From the NCBI GenBank assembly GCA_914767715.1, contig OU612073.1:22382001-22446000 (forward strand): a stretch of 64,000 nt of DNA, written 5' to 3'. The translations under genes were made by a program, and so were the position numbers. Of the stretch, positions 27,201 through 38,225 are shown piece after piece. This DNA is from Membranipora membranacea. Its lineage: Eukaryota > Bryozoa > Gymnolaemata > Cheilostomatida > Membraniporidae. The notes below the pieces were generated by a model. It was not told where the DNA came from. It made no database searches and was given only the letters and a program-made list of their open reading frames with translations. Each line of letters starts with the position of its first letter. The first letter of the stretch is position 1.

Positions 27201-30200
27201 AAAGATCCCAGGTCGACATATCATTAACATAATCACGGTGAATTATCACTGCATTATTTGTCAGTAGGCGTTCCCATGGTAACTGAAATTACATGCATGG
27301 AATATTCAACATAATTTATCCGGATGGAGAGCGGTGTGTGATAATATCAGGTGCCATATAAAAAATGTCATGTTGATTATTTGGTTGAAGTTGCCGGAGA
27401 TGTCTCGACATGTTATTCAACTTTTTTACTGCTAAGTGAAGTTATGGTGCCATTCATGCAGCTTTTAGTTAGGTTAGTGACCCCCAATGGTTATAAGAAG
27501 GGCTAGAGTTGTATGTGTTCATGCTTATCATCTAGAATTTATAGCAAACCTGAGTGATATAATCACTTACTTGTCAAATTTAGCTGGTCGTCATCCTTGG
27601 GCCTCTTGTAAAGCGAATTGAAGTGAATGGAATCAATGTATATCCTGCATTTTTTCATTCAATCCAAGTTTAGTAAAGTTCATTCTTTTGGCAAAATAAA
27701 GACAATCCAAAATTCTGTTTATATATCATATCATACATATCATATCATCATATTGTAATCTCTTGGCAGATGTGAACTTCTTACAGAAGGATCTAAAGGA
27801 GAAGATGTTGTTAGACAGATGTGAGGTTAGAGTCGATGGTAAGATGGATACTAACACAGAGAAGCTGACTCTGCCTACAGATCTACTCGTAGAGTACCTA
27901 CTCGATACTAAAGAGTTCAATGAGGGATTCGAGATCACAGGTCAGTACTTCAGAGAGAAACTCTAATCATCAGCCTGCCTAGACAGTCATTGTTAGGATG
28001 GTCTGTATGATCCAACAATGGTTGTCAAATCTGGCTGAATTAGTATGTCCAACATAAATGTCACATCAGTATAGATCTAGGTGAGCATGCAGATCATTGT
28101 GCTTCATTTAGAAATGTGATCATGATAATGTATGCTCAAGAATATGTGGCATATGGCCGTAATTGTTGTTTGGGTTGACTACCTCAAACAAGTGGTGTAG
28201 ATGTACTGTCACTGAATATCAGTCTGGGTGACATCTGAGTATGAAATATAACCTTCTCTGCTGAAGGATACTTGTGTAGGCCATCAGTCTATATATCCTA
28301 GTGAACAACTTGTCATCGGAGATTGCGTTGATTGATTTTTCCAGTCTCGCTAACTCAATCCCAAGGCACTCGTGAAAGGTCATCACTCGTCAGATTTTAA
28401 ATTCACTCAACAGGAAAAAGCCTAATCACCACATCGTCAGCGCTTGTGTTGCAATGAAGCTGCTGCTGCTCTTGAAGCGTGATCTGCGTCAATTCTAATC
28501 CGATAGTTTTCCACAGTGTAATCACAACTGGCTCCGTACAATTCCAATAATATTATTGTCACGCTGGATGGCCACTTGGAGGAAAATTACAATCAACAGG
28601 ATAAAGATTCTTATCTGATTAATAAATTCATGTACGCTGAATGGAGAAGTTTTGGTATTGAGAACACATCAAATCCATAATTTTTTGTCTGCTATGACGC
28701 TGTTTACTCCCCAAGCTCATAGCTTGACTTTTAAATGACATTCTGCTAGAAAATGTACCCAATTTTTAAATTCTTCATCTTTTATTCGATCACAGGATCT
28801 GAGTCTTATACCCACTATGAGGCCGTCCTTAGAGAGACATTCTACTATAACTCAGCAGCTGATGGCAATTTCAAGGGAAGAAAATTCACCGTTTCCTGCT
28901 CCAACATGAACGGAAAGTTTGTCAGCAACTCATTTGACGTCGAGGTGAGGTTAAACAAAGTTAAATAAATATTAGTGGCAAGTGTTTTGGCTGCTAGCCT
29001 AAAGTTTCATTGATGCACAAGTTAAAGCAAGTCAAAGATTCAATGGATAATTGTTCGCCGAATTGCTGCTGTTTATATTACCTCCATATGAGAACGTGAA
29101 CAATGCATTTATTTATTTATTTTCAAAATGATCGTGCTATTCTGCTTCGGAATCGAATCGAATTCATTCATTCATTAGAGCAACTGCATTGCTACAACTA
29201 ATGGGGTCAAAACTAAAAGAGACACATGGAAAAAGTTCAATAAACCAGACAGTTATTCAATCAAATTTTCTAAGAAATACTTCAGCTATTTTCCACTTTC
29301 TTGCGTTTGAGTCAAGTGAAGTTTTATTACCCGATCAGATCAATCTATAACACATTTGATGTTGTAGCTGAATGTAATGGGTAAGGAGCACCCAGCAGCA
29401 GTCCTATATAACGACCCTCAGTACGCCCATATGGCCTCAGGAATGCAGTCTGTTGAAGGAAACGCTGCTCTTCCCCTTGGAAGCAATGTTGCAACTGTTT
29501 CAGGTGGGTGATGCTGATACACACCATTGTTACGGGAGTGCTCTACTCTGCTTACTTGTTATGCAAAATTCGCTGTTTAATTGTAGTTATCTGCTCTCTG
29601 CACTATTTGTTCAATGAGGGGGCAACTCCCGTTTAGGTCATTTTTGGTTTTCCTCTATTGGTCAAAACCTTAGCAAATCAATTTCTAACTTAGATCGATG
29701 CAATGAAGCTTACCAATTGATTTTGAATACAAATCAGTATATTTTTACAATGCTCCTACTTAATTATTTACAGGCAGTTCCAGTGGTACTGTAGCAGCTG
29801 TGGTTGTTGTTTGCGTTGCTCTGCTTGTCGGTGTCATTGCTATAGCAGTAGTTAGAATCCGCAGAGTGAACAATACCAGAGGAAAGGCTACCAATGTACA
29901 TGTGGAGGATGGCCCTGAGATGGAGTGGGATAATAGCACTCTCAATATAACTGTCAATCCTCTAGAAGGGGTAAGAATAGATATTGAATATAAATGTTAG
30001 ATTAATTTAGACAACCATGCTTTTTTTTTGAATATTTATTGACAGCAATTCTCACCATTAGAATGATGATGTTCTTCCAAATGTGCCGGAAGAAGCAAAA
30101 CAATAAAAAATAAAAGAAGAAAAATGGAAGTCATAGACCGTTTGGCTGAATACATAGAAAATGATTGTCTTCGACATGAAATAAATATATGAATGTCATA

Positions 30201-30231
30201 AGCATTATATAAGATGTCATAAACATATACA

Positions 30232-30272
<41 letters not shown>

Positions 30273-30598
30273 GTCATAAACTATATCAAGACTTCAATAG
30301 TTCAAAAGGAAAATGAGACGATTTTTATTTTTGCTACATATTGTTTTTATGAGCCTAGTGAAACAGTTGTCGGATGTAATGAATGTAATGAATTATTTAT
30401 GCGCTTTGGTATTTTTATCATTGAATGTGGTGTTTAGAAGAATCTAATTATAGTTGTATGTTTATCTTACAGGACCAATTGATACAAGAGTTGAAATCAA
30501 CAACAGAGGACTGCGATTCTGAGGAGGAAATGATGTCATCAGATGAAGAAGATGACCACAGAGATGGTGGTCTGGAATGGGACAACTCCTCATACTAA
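12265..30598 (+). CDS. CLSTN: Calsyntenin (alcadein), type I membrane protein
   Basis: Twenty exons: 12265-12334, 12881-13030, 14217-14409, 16030-16144, 16777-17071, 18655-18801, 19494-19691, 20597-20712, 21949-22072, 22637-22818, 24434-24563, 25856-26010, 26215-26366, 26729-26855, 27064-27157, 27770-27940, 28796-28944, 29368-29503, 29774-29970, 30473-30598. They join in frame through GT-AG sites into 1008 residues; vertebrate calsyntenins are slightly under 1000. Seen: signal peptide (1-22), two degenerate cadherin repeats (FICGY, IAAYDCG, ICGYEM), a laminin-G/LNS domain (about 412-600; NMNRHHYGIFVHNCRLVFLL, WHHY, VGACW), a transmembrane helix (908-928), and a tail with EMEWDNS and the C-terminus LEWDNSSY. 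Family knowledge: calsyntenins sit on neuronal membranes, act in synapse function and dock cargo on kinesin-1 through tryptophan-acidic motifs. Odd: a proline-rich linker (about 148-222) parts the cadherin repeats, and the usual NPxxY-type site after the first WDNS lacks its tyrosine. The identity is firm. Confidence 0.96.
18554..18610. repeat. 19-bp tandem repeat, three copies
   Basis: GTATGTTCCAGAAATGGAT is repeated three times head to tail without mismatch. It lies in calsyntenin intron 5, ending 44 bases before exon 6. Perfect copies suggest recent slippage, so length is likely to vary between individuals. Confidence 0.9.
30234..30269. repeat. TA dinucleotide microsatellite
   Basis: An uninterrupted TA run of more than 30 bases in the last intron of calsyntenin. 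Confidence 0.9.
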
Positions 30599-32145
30599 AA
30601 CCCTAAAACCACGCTAAATAACAAGCCAGGGATGATATAAAACATAACGTTAACATTATTAAACTTTATTTATAGCACACTTCTATTTCTATTTTGGCAC
30701 TTTAACATCTTTTAAGCTCTTCGGAAGAATTAGTAGTATAACAAGCCTATGAAATGACATCGCGCATCTGTGACATAAAAATAGTCTTTTATGATCAATG
30801 TAATGCATTCCTCGTTTGAATGCTGTGTTGTGTTGCTATAAATATCCCCGGAAACGATAGTTTGTCTCCCTTGCTGATAGATCATTGCTCCATGTGGTTG
30901 TTTTCATATTTGTAACACCTCGCACATTATAACCTTGCAAATAACAACTAGGAAAATTAAGGTTACAAACACCACATAATCTAGCCAACATGAAAAACAT
31001 TTCTTTCCTTTCGTAACTTGGGCTTGATGCACCAAAGAAAACAACTTTGCCAATGCTTGACTATTGATATTAGCCTTTGCTCCACAAATTCAAAAATAGC
31101 ATCGTTGCTTTTCCAACAATGGTAACATCTTTTTCGACGGCTAGAGAAGAAACAAGCTGAAAGCTTCAAAATTATTTTTTACTACTATTATCACTGTTAT
31201 TTAGAGACACATTTTTATGCAGCAGATATTTTGTTTTAGGTATATTACTTACCGTAGTTGTGTGTTGATGCTTCGTATTTTCATCTTCATTGTGCAGCAT
31301 TCATCTTTACCTTTTTTTGCTAAACTACAGCGATTTCGTGCTGGAAAACTTCAAGGAAAACTTGTGCGTTTTTACTTTTTCGTGCATAGATATTGGGTGT
31401 ACAACATGAATTGCTGTAACTAGGGTCTTGTTTTGTGCCCATTTTCTATGATCTCAAGTTTTGTTGAGTTTGTTGCTCCAGAGATACTTAGAGCTAAAGC
31501 GTTGTTCAATTTCCCCACTTACTTATGAATAGCCTTTGGTCGATTTACAATAACAGGACAAACTTTGTGTTTTTTGTTATCGAATGTTGACCACAGGCTA
31601 TTTCCAATTCTCTACTTTTGACTGCTAATAGCTAGAATACGCTGACATTCCTATTGCTTTCTCTATTTGTAATTCTTGAGACATAATTTCTGGTAGTGCT
31701 TTAAATATAATCGGAGCGAAATAACACAATGGCAAGGCAAATCAACACGGACCTATGTTAGCGATGTTTTTTGGATGTAATTTTTCATGTTGACTACGGT
31801 ACGAAGAGGCAAATTATTATCTGGTCACATATTTAGCGGGCTACCATTTCTTGTGTATGAATTATACAGGCGTAGTGTTGCAGTATAACAAAACCTACTC
31901 ATCTATAAATAGCCTTTTCACATAATAACACTAATGATTATTCTTATTGTATGGAATCATTTATTATCAAATAAGAAATAAAATTTGTACAAAAAAAACT
32001 AGTTGTTGAAGATTATTGATTTCACATTTGGCCGGATGATTGCTTCAGTCTGGAGATTGACACAATACTGCTCCTTAAAATAGAATTCTCTAATGGTTTC
32101 TTGACTAGTATGGAATCTTATCCTGAGCCTGGATTGTGCTCTGAA
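30599..32145. other. Shared 3' region of two convergent genes
   Basis: The stretch between the calsyntenin stop (plus strand) and the stop of the unrecognised gene (minus strand). An AATAAA at 31977-31982 on the plus strand, followed by an A-run, is a candidate poly(A) signal for calsyntenin; this would give a 3' UTR of about 1.4 kb. TTTATT near 31960 could serve the minus-strand gene, so the two transcripts may overlap at their ends. No further coding exon was seen. Confidence 0.4.
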
Positions 32146-32919
32146 TCATGAGTTCCTCAATACAGTTTTAGCGTACTGCTGATAATCAAACGCTCTCTGT
32201 ATACTCTGCAACGGAATATCACCACTTCCTGCCACCCCTGATAGCATAGTCTTCTGTCGTATCCTGTGTCTGTCCATCAAGCTCTGGTGTTTACCCGCTG
32301 AATACTTCCTGTTTATAGGCCCTCCCCTTTCTTTATTCCGCCAGTATTGGGTCTCGTAATGCGAATCAGCAAATGGGATACGAGCTGCGTTAGAGCTAAT
32401 TTTATTCATCCTCTCTACATGCCGCTGGTAGTCTGACATCATAGCGAGTGTCCGACTCGGTCTTACTACTTGAGAGTATTGGGTAAGAGCATTAGTACTG
32501 TTAAGCGTTGATTCTTGGTGTGGAGAGGGGGCTGATATCGGAGCTAGTATTTGTCTAGTATTCAGAGTCTTGAAAGGCTCATACTCCGGCACAATGGTGG
32601 ATTGTCTGCTTATTCCCCGTATTTGGCTGGAAAATCTGGACAGAGTCATGTCATTCCAGTGTTTGTGACTTTCTGGAACGCTAGTTGCCAGCCTTGTTAA
32701 TGGGTAGTGGTGTGTAGGTTGAGGTACTGTAGTAGATTGTCTTGATGGTGGATGGGAAAGTAATGGATGTGGTAATACAGTAGGCTGGTATCTTAGAACA
32801 GGAGGCAGGGTATGCTGCTGGTTTCTTTTAGGTTGACTAGAGTCTGATGGTGCTGCTGATATAATGCTGTGACTATTTGAAGCTGTTGACTGAGCGGACT
32901 TTCTGGAACGTCGTGCCAT
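32146..32919 (-). CDS. Unrecognised 257-residue basic Ser/Pro/Gln-rich protein
   Basis: A single open exon starts at ATG 32919, seven bases after a good splice acceptor (TTTCTTTACAG, exon from 32926), and ends at a stop at 32146. The reading frame upstream of the acceptor is an intron. A possible earlier exon (33120-32998) cannot be joined in any open frame, so it would be 5' UTR at most. The protein is basic (start MARRSRKSAQ), rich in Ser, Pro, Gln and His, and has no signal peptide or membrane segment. The phrase SRQST(T/I)VP appears twice. The C-terminal third is more complex in composition (DYQRHVERMNKIS, QYWRNKERGGPINRKYS, DRHRIRQK) and is the part most likely to be conserved. No family was recognised. 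The length and composition argue for a real gene. Confidence 0.65.
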   Translation of the reverse strand: MARRSRKSAQSTASNSHSIISAAPSDSSQPKRNQQHTLPPVLRYQPTVLPHPLLSHPPSRQSTTVPQPTHHYPLTRLATSVPESHKHWNDMTLSRFSSQIRGISRQSTIVPEYEPFKTLNTRQILAPISAPSPHQESTLNSTNALTQYSQVVRPSRTLAMMSDYQRHVERMNKISSNAARIPFADSHYETQYWRNKERGGPINRKYSAGKHQSLMDRHRIRQKTMLSGVAGSGDIPLQSIQRAFDYQQYAKTVLRNS

Positions 32920-32926
32920 TATATTA

Positions 32927-34320
32927 CTGTAAAGAAAAAAAGAGATAGTGAACAGTAATAACAATAATGATCGGATTCCACTCTTTACATCTTCCACCTG
33001 AGTTTTCTGATGTAAGTTAAAATCATAGAACGTCCGTTCATCCCAATTTACACCTCCCCAACTCTGTCCTGTTTGGTTTCCAGATCTCTGATTGATGATT
33101 GCTTGGCTCCATCTTTTTAACTGTGAGCAGATCAAAAACAAATAAGTCTACAATTATTGGTATTGCTAAAGTATTTCCCAAGACACTTCAATCCTTTATT
33201 GGTCTATATGGTAAAATAAAATGTTCAGTCTCAACTACCATCAGTGAGTGATTTTTACATCTAGATATAAATATTGATGTACTAATACAAGAAAACTGCA
33301 ATACTTACTGTAGTATTCAGATCAATCTATAGCCTAACTTCATAAGCTTGCCGGTTGTCAGACTTACTGAAGTGACGCCTCTCAGCTCCTACGCTGAATG
33401 ATTTGTGGTGTGTTGTGATTTTCTAAGGTAAACACGCTGCCACCGACAGACTTTGCGTGTTTGTATTGACACTTCATGTTACACAGCAAATATATCCGTT
33501 CTCTATGGCATGTTGCCATGTGTATATATCCGCAAGATACATTTCAATAGCCTGTTTACTCTCGGACATTGATAATCAATAAGCTGTCCTAATAGCCCAA
33601 TTACTTGTACAGTGTTTTCAATTGTACTGGTTGTTTTGTTTGCCTTAGAATTTATGATGAATATCGGATTTACAAGTGATTTTTTTGTGAACTTCGATTA
33701 GCATAATCCTTTCAGCAGGATATGTACAAATAGATTGCTTTGCATGTTGGTTAATGCTTGGAGCAAAAATTGTTAAGTCACGTATATTATATGAATGTGG
33801 TTGAGCAGTGCAGGTCGCATGTGAGCTTTGATCCCCTTGCTCTGCTGCAAATTCAGAATCAGGCTAAGAGATAAATTTTCCATTAATGCTATTTAAGAAT
33901 TATGTCCTTATGTTGTTTGAGACAACAACTCCGCAAACTCGTTAACTTAAAACGTTGGAGCTAAATGTACAGATCTAGTTGACGACTGATGTTATTAAGG
34001 TTGGGAGCTTTATTATGAAAATTATAGAAGCGCCATCTTTGGAGAGCATCTCAATTTCAATCTCAAGAAGTTTTAGAGGAAAGGTATATCATACATATTC
34101 TATCCGGATTCATTGTCAAATTTTTTAACGAGTTTTGTTTGCATTCAAATTGAATGAACCCAAAAAAACTATAGTTTAACTTAGAGTTCTACAATACATT
34201 GTTTCCCTTTCACATTTTTACTCGTGCTGGATGAGACTTACATTCTAAAACGACGAAGAGAATCACTTTTTTTCCATAATTGAAAACCAAAAGCAAGACA
34301 TTTTTTGTACTTTTACAATC
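32927..34320. other. Upstream region of the unrecognised gene
   Basis: Contains the intron upstream of the 32146-32919 gene and a possible non-coding first exon (33120-32998, between CTCACAG and GTGGAAG). The rest is AT-rich and shows no gene. Confidence 0.35.
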
Positions 34321-35760
34321 AGCAGATGTGATTGAAAGTCACCAGGTGCCGATGGAATACATTCAGAGATCATAAGAGGCGGAGGTGAAAGAGTTTTGCA
34401 ACCGCTGACCAACATCACAAAGAAAGCATGGGAGGAAAATAAAGTTCCACAGGACTGGGAAGACACACAGCTGGTTACCATATTCAAGAAAGGTGATAGA
34501 CGTATCTGCGGTAACTAACGAGGCATCTCACTTCTTTCCATACCAGGGAAAGTGTTTGCACGAGTGCTACTGAACAGACTCTCCTCTCAGATTGACCAGT
34601 TTCTCCCAGAGGCTCAGTGTGGCTTTCGAGCCGGAAGAGAAACAGTGGATATGGTGTTCAGTCTGAAACAGGTGCAGGAGAAATGCATCGAGCAAAACAT
34701 GCCACTATACATGGTGTATGTGGACTTTTCTAAAGCATTTGAAACTTTGAATAAAACTACGTTATGGAGCCTGCTAAATAGATATGACTGCCCGAAGAAG
34801 TTCACCAACCTCATCAAAGCATTGCACGAAAACATGCAAGCCAAAGTAAGCTTGAACAGCAAACTCCCAGATTCGTTTAGGGTATCAAATGGAATCAAAC
34901 AAGGATGTGTTCTCGCACCGACGCTCTTTTCCTTATTCCTCGCTGCAACTCTAACCCATGCATTCAATGACTGTAACAAGGGAGTCCTAATCGAAAGCCA
35001 CCCAAATGCAGATCTCTTCAACATCAACCAGTTTAAATCAACACTTAAGACCAAAGATATGTTAGTGAGAGAATTGATGTTCGCGGACGACACAGCCTTC
35101 ATTGCTTACAGCTTTGATGACGCACAAGCAATCGCCACAAGGTTTTCAGATGCAGCAAAGGCATTTGGACCAAAGATTAACATCAGAAGGACAGAGATAA
35201 TGTACCAACCAGTCCCAGGATCTAACAGCGAGGGCCTGAATATCAAAATTTATGATCAGGATCTAAACAGAGTATGGGATAACAATCACCTCACCATCAA
35301 GACCAAAGCTGCAGACTACTGGGCGATAGTGCTATCTACGCTACTGTATGGTGTGGACTCATGGACTGTGTATCGCGTTACATCCCACAGGCTTAGCGCA
35401 TTTATGATGATGCAGGCACCTTAGGTACATTCTCAAGATCTAGTGTTGGCATCGCATAAGCTACAAGAAAATACTCCAAAAAACTGGCTTGGTCAGCATG
35501 TATGACATTTTTAGACAGCGTACAATGAGAGTGACCGGTCATGTCTGCAGGCAAAATGACAACCGGTTACCAAAGCATATACTCTTCTCCCAACTGAAAG
35601 ACGGATCTCGTAGCAAAGGTCGACCAAAGCTGCAGTACAAGGGTTCAGTCAAGAGGAGCCTCAGCGATCTCAGCATACCAATGCTGACAAAAAACAGAGC
35701 GAGTTGGCGCAAAATGATTCAGAAGCAGAAGTCATCATCAGAAGCGATGGACTGTCAGTA
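34321..35760 (+). pseudogene. Broken non-LTR retrotransposon reverse transcriptase
   Basis: Translation gives a pre-RT stretch (PGADGIHSEIIRGGG), then a TAA where the tyrosine of GNYRGIS is expected. An open stretch from 34552 to 35424 carries RT motif A (YVDFSKAFET), motif B (GIKQGCVLAPTLF) and motif C (MFADDTAF). About 50 residues are missing between DQDLNRV and WDNNHL, and the frame breaks again near 35420. A C-terminal piece (35489-35760; RVTGHVCRQNDNRLPKHIL) resumes in another frame. The endonuclease end is absent. It is a dead, 5'-truncated LINE copy; the clade is not assigned. Confidence 0.9.
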
Positions 35761-35765
35761 GTTAT

Positions 35766-35780
35766 AGTAGTAGTAGTAGT

Positions 35781-35824
<44 letters not shown>

Positions 35825-35828
35825 CACA
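35766..35828. repeat. TAG/CAG trinucleotide microsatellite at a LINE 3' end
   Basis: Runs of TAG, then AGC, then TAG directly follow the reverse transcriptase fragment. Simple-repeat tails of this kind are common at the 3' ends of some non-LTR clades, so the repeat is probably the grown tail of the LINE. Confidence 0.8.
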
Positions 35829-36270
35829 ATCAGGAGAATTGAAGAATCTGTGGCTTTGATTTATTCGTATTGTGTTAGGTTTCTCTTCATGAAACAATAC
35901 AATATGATATTATATTATACAATACACAAATCATTATGTAATTGACGGTGATGATGATGATGCCAATAAAGAAAATAACAATATAATATCAAAAAAGCAG
36001 TAATTTTGGCAATCTTGTGGCACGTCACGGAAAACACTGATATCAAGGTTTTTTTTTTATAGTAAAATTTATTCATATAGTTGGACGCCTCAAATCTAAT
36101 TCCCATAGAATTGAATACAGTGTAGTATTTGCACTGGTCTAGAAATTGAAGGAAATGATTTTCTTGATATAGACAACCAAAAATGTGAATCTTGTTACAA
36201 TGTCACAAAACGCAGAGTTTTGGTTATTTCCAATTTGATAGCTTATCTAAAAGAAAAAGCTAACTGGGTT
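35829..36270. other. No gene seen
   Basis: AT-rich DNA between the LINE tail and the first copy of the direct repeat. No coding region or element was recognised. Confidence 0.4.
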
Positions 36271-36372
36271 GGGTATTTACCTTGAGCTTATCAATAATTT
36301 TGATGACGATATTGACTGTCATAGGGTTGATTGCCACTGTAACAATGTGGATCAACATGTTGTATCTTGCGC
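36271..36372. repeat. Direct repeat copy A
   Basis: About 95 bases from ACCTTGAGCTTATCAATAAT to GATCAACATGTTG are clearly similar, in the same orientation, to 37503-37602, with many substitutions. The two copies flank the gag-like remnant. They may be old LTR pieces or a duplicated exon. Confidence 0.55.
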
Positions 36373-36483
36373 TGCCTGGAAGAGCTTGCTGAGCGAGATT
36401 TCCAGCCAGCGGCAACACTGTCTCTTGAATACACCTGTCCTAACACGGAGGAGTATAAAAGGACTCATCTTCTCTAGATCGCT

Positions 36484-37150
36484 TTAGGCTATAGTATTCC
36501 GAAAATGTTCATAATACAGTGAAACACTCTCCTCAACACCCTGCCTCATTGCTGAGACTTCCCTCGGATATGTTGCAGCCAGTTCCTTTACATGTAACTC
36601 CATAAGCATTACATATTGATTGGTTGGTACTTCATGTAATTTACAGCATATCTCAAACTGTGATAGAAAAGATTTCGAAATCTTCATCGGATTTGCCGCC
36701 ATATCTGAGGTTAAATTTTACCCAGTCTTTCATACTTGAATTTTGTCTGTGATTTCCAGTTTCTGTAGTCCTTTGTCCATCTTCAGGGTTCCACCTCGGG
36801 AGATTAAGTTCCGTAAGTCTCTAGTCCAGTTTCTCTGTCCGTTTTCCAATATTCGATCCGCCAGATACTCGCATCGACATCCTCTCATCCTGCTGGTCGC
36901 TAAGTACTGTTTTGAGAATGTCCTGTGTCACACCTATCATTTTTCTAAACTGTTCCCGATCACTCCTGGCTCTTTTTGTTATGCTCTTGAGCAGGTCTTT
37001 TATCTGGATGTTTTTCTGCTCCAGCCTTGTTATTCTTGTCCTTACCTCATCTTCTTTTTCATGCTGCTGATCCATTTGATCTTTTATGTATGAGTTGAAT
37101 GTCTCGTCCCTGGCCATTGTTTTACTGACATGCTTTTTCATATTTTGCAA
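36484..37150 (-). pseudogene. Gag-like fragment of an LTR retrotransposon
   Basis: The minus strand first encodes a charged coiled-coil stretch (37150-36821; RTRITRLEQKNIQIKDLL). After an in-frame stop and frameshifts comes a stretch reading SDEDFEIF and then LSQFEICCKLHEV and YYEHFRNTIA (to 36484). The second part resembles the helical gag core of Ty3/gypsy-type elements. No protease, RT or integrase was found nearby, so it is a fragment. It could also be a decayed gag-derived host gene. Confidence 0.45.
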
Positions 37151-37820
37151 GTCTTGTAACCATATTCCTATGTTTTGATCACTTTTCGACTTTTTTTTGC
37201 ATTCAGCCTCTTATCTTGCACCACCACCACCACCATCAGACTCTCCCAGCCAAACTTCCGCCCAGCTGTCTGAATGACAGATAGGAGGAACTTGCCACCG
37301 GACTATTATGATAGATTATGATTTAGTGACACTTAATGGTTACTGTTTCCTGATCATCCTAATAATACACAGACTGGTCAAACCTCCATAGAGATGACTT
37401 CGTAGAGATGACTTTGCAGACATAATACAAGAATAGGATAATTAAATGACTTAATAGAATAAAGGGTCATGTCCGATGGTTATTGTCTAAGAATAATGAA
37501 TATGGGTATTAACCTTGAGTTTGTGAATAATATTTATGATGATCTTGACATGGCGGTTTGATGGCCACTATAACAATGTTAATCAACATGTTGGTGTCCT
37601 ACCTGAATGTTTGTATGGAGACCCATTGCAGAATGGACTGATAAAGACAGTATCTGAGGAGGCATAGCAGTCGTCTTGTTATGCTCAAACAGCTTTTAAA
37701 CTTTTCAACCTTATTGACATCAAACCCTGTTTACAATGTTTTATTGAGTAGGCTAGTAGGCAGATAATATTGATTTGTCGATCAGGAGGCTCAGAATTCC
37801 ATTTGTTTTCAAGATTCCGT
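37151..37820. other. No gene seen; contains direct repeat copy B (37503-37602)
   Basis: Intergenic DNA. A stretch from ACCTTGAGTTTGTGAATAAT to AATCAACATGTTG repeats, with changes, the sequence at 36271-36372. Nothing else was recognised up to the MULE terminus. Confidence 0.4.
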
Positions 37821-38225
37821 GTCAAAATGCCATGGCCAAAATGCCATTGGGACAAAATTCCATTGCCATAATGCCATTGTCATAATGCCATGGCCATAAT
37901 GCCATAGGTGAAAACACCACTGCACAATATACCACTGCCAAAATACCAGTTGTACAAAACGCCAGTTGTGTCAAAATTCCATTGGATATAAAGCCAGATG
38001 TGTCAAAATACCAGTGGATAAAAAAGCCAGATTGGACATAATACCATGCGGGACAACATACCATATCCCAAAATACCATTGCCAAAATGCCAAGATATAT
38101 AACCAAAGGAGACCAAGCCACATTGTAGTTTTTTTAGTCACATTACAGCTGCGGGCATGATCAGAGTAGGGGGTGGTTCAGTTGGTTAGAGCCATCTCCT
38201 TCACTGTTCAAGTCTCGAAGTTTCT
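37821..38225 (+). repeat. Left terminal inverted repeat of the MULE
   Basis: Minisatellite-like outer part (repeats of AAAATGCCATTG and variants), then a spacer with CACATTACAGCTG, then the tRNA-like stretch at the inner end. It matches the right arm at 44053-44462 in inverted orientation over its full length, with scattered substitutions. Confidence 0.9.
38169..38222 (+). repeat. tRNA-derived stretch (SINE-head-like) in the left TIR
   Basis: GGTGGTTCAGTTGGTTAGAG resembles a tRNA 5' end with the D-loop A box, and GTTCAAGTCTCG resembles a T-loop B box. The spacing between them is about 12 bases too short for a folded tRNA, so this is not a working tRNA gene. It is more likely a tRNA-derived internal promoter relic. 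The right TIR carries the same stretch inverted near 44056-44110. Confidence 0.5.

Noticed and set aside
30237-30268. A TATA-type promoter in the calsyntenin intron
   Set aside because: It is a long TA microsatellite, not a positioned TATA box.
33000-33141. N-terminal extension of the 257-residue protein (LKRWSQAIINQRSG)
   Set aside because: It can be read straight through only by translating an intron with a poly-pyrimidine tract. After splicing at 32926 no frame joins it without a stop.
34614-35102. A 162-codon open frame on the minus strand
   Set aside because: Antisense shadow of the reverse transcriptase on the plus strand, which has the RT motifs.
35781-35826. A coding CAG/polyglutamine or polyalanine tract
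   Set aside because: It follows a dead LINE and is flanked by TAG repeats, so it is a non-coding microsatellite tail.
37822-38121. A 99-codon open frame on the minus strand (GILAMVFW, GILAMAF repeats)
   Set aside because: It is the translation of the repetitive MULE terminal inverted repeat. The same pattern appears from the opposite arm, so it is not a gene.
38169-38222. A functional tRNA gene
   Set aside because: The distance between the A-like and B-like boxes is too short for an anticodon arm, and no acceptor stem closes.
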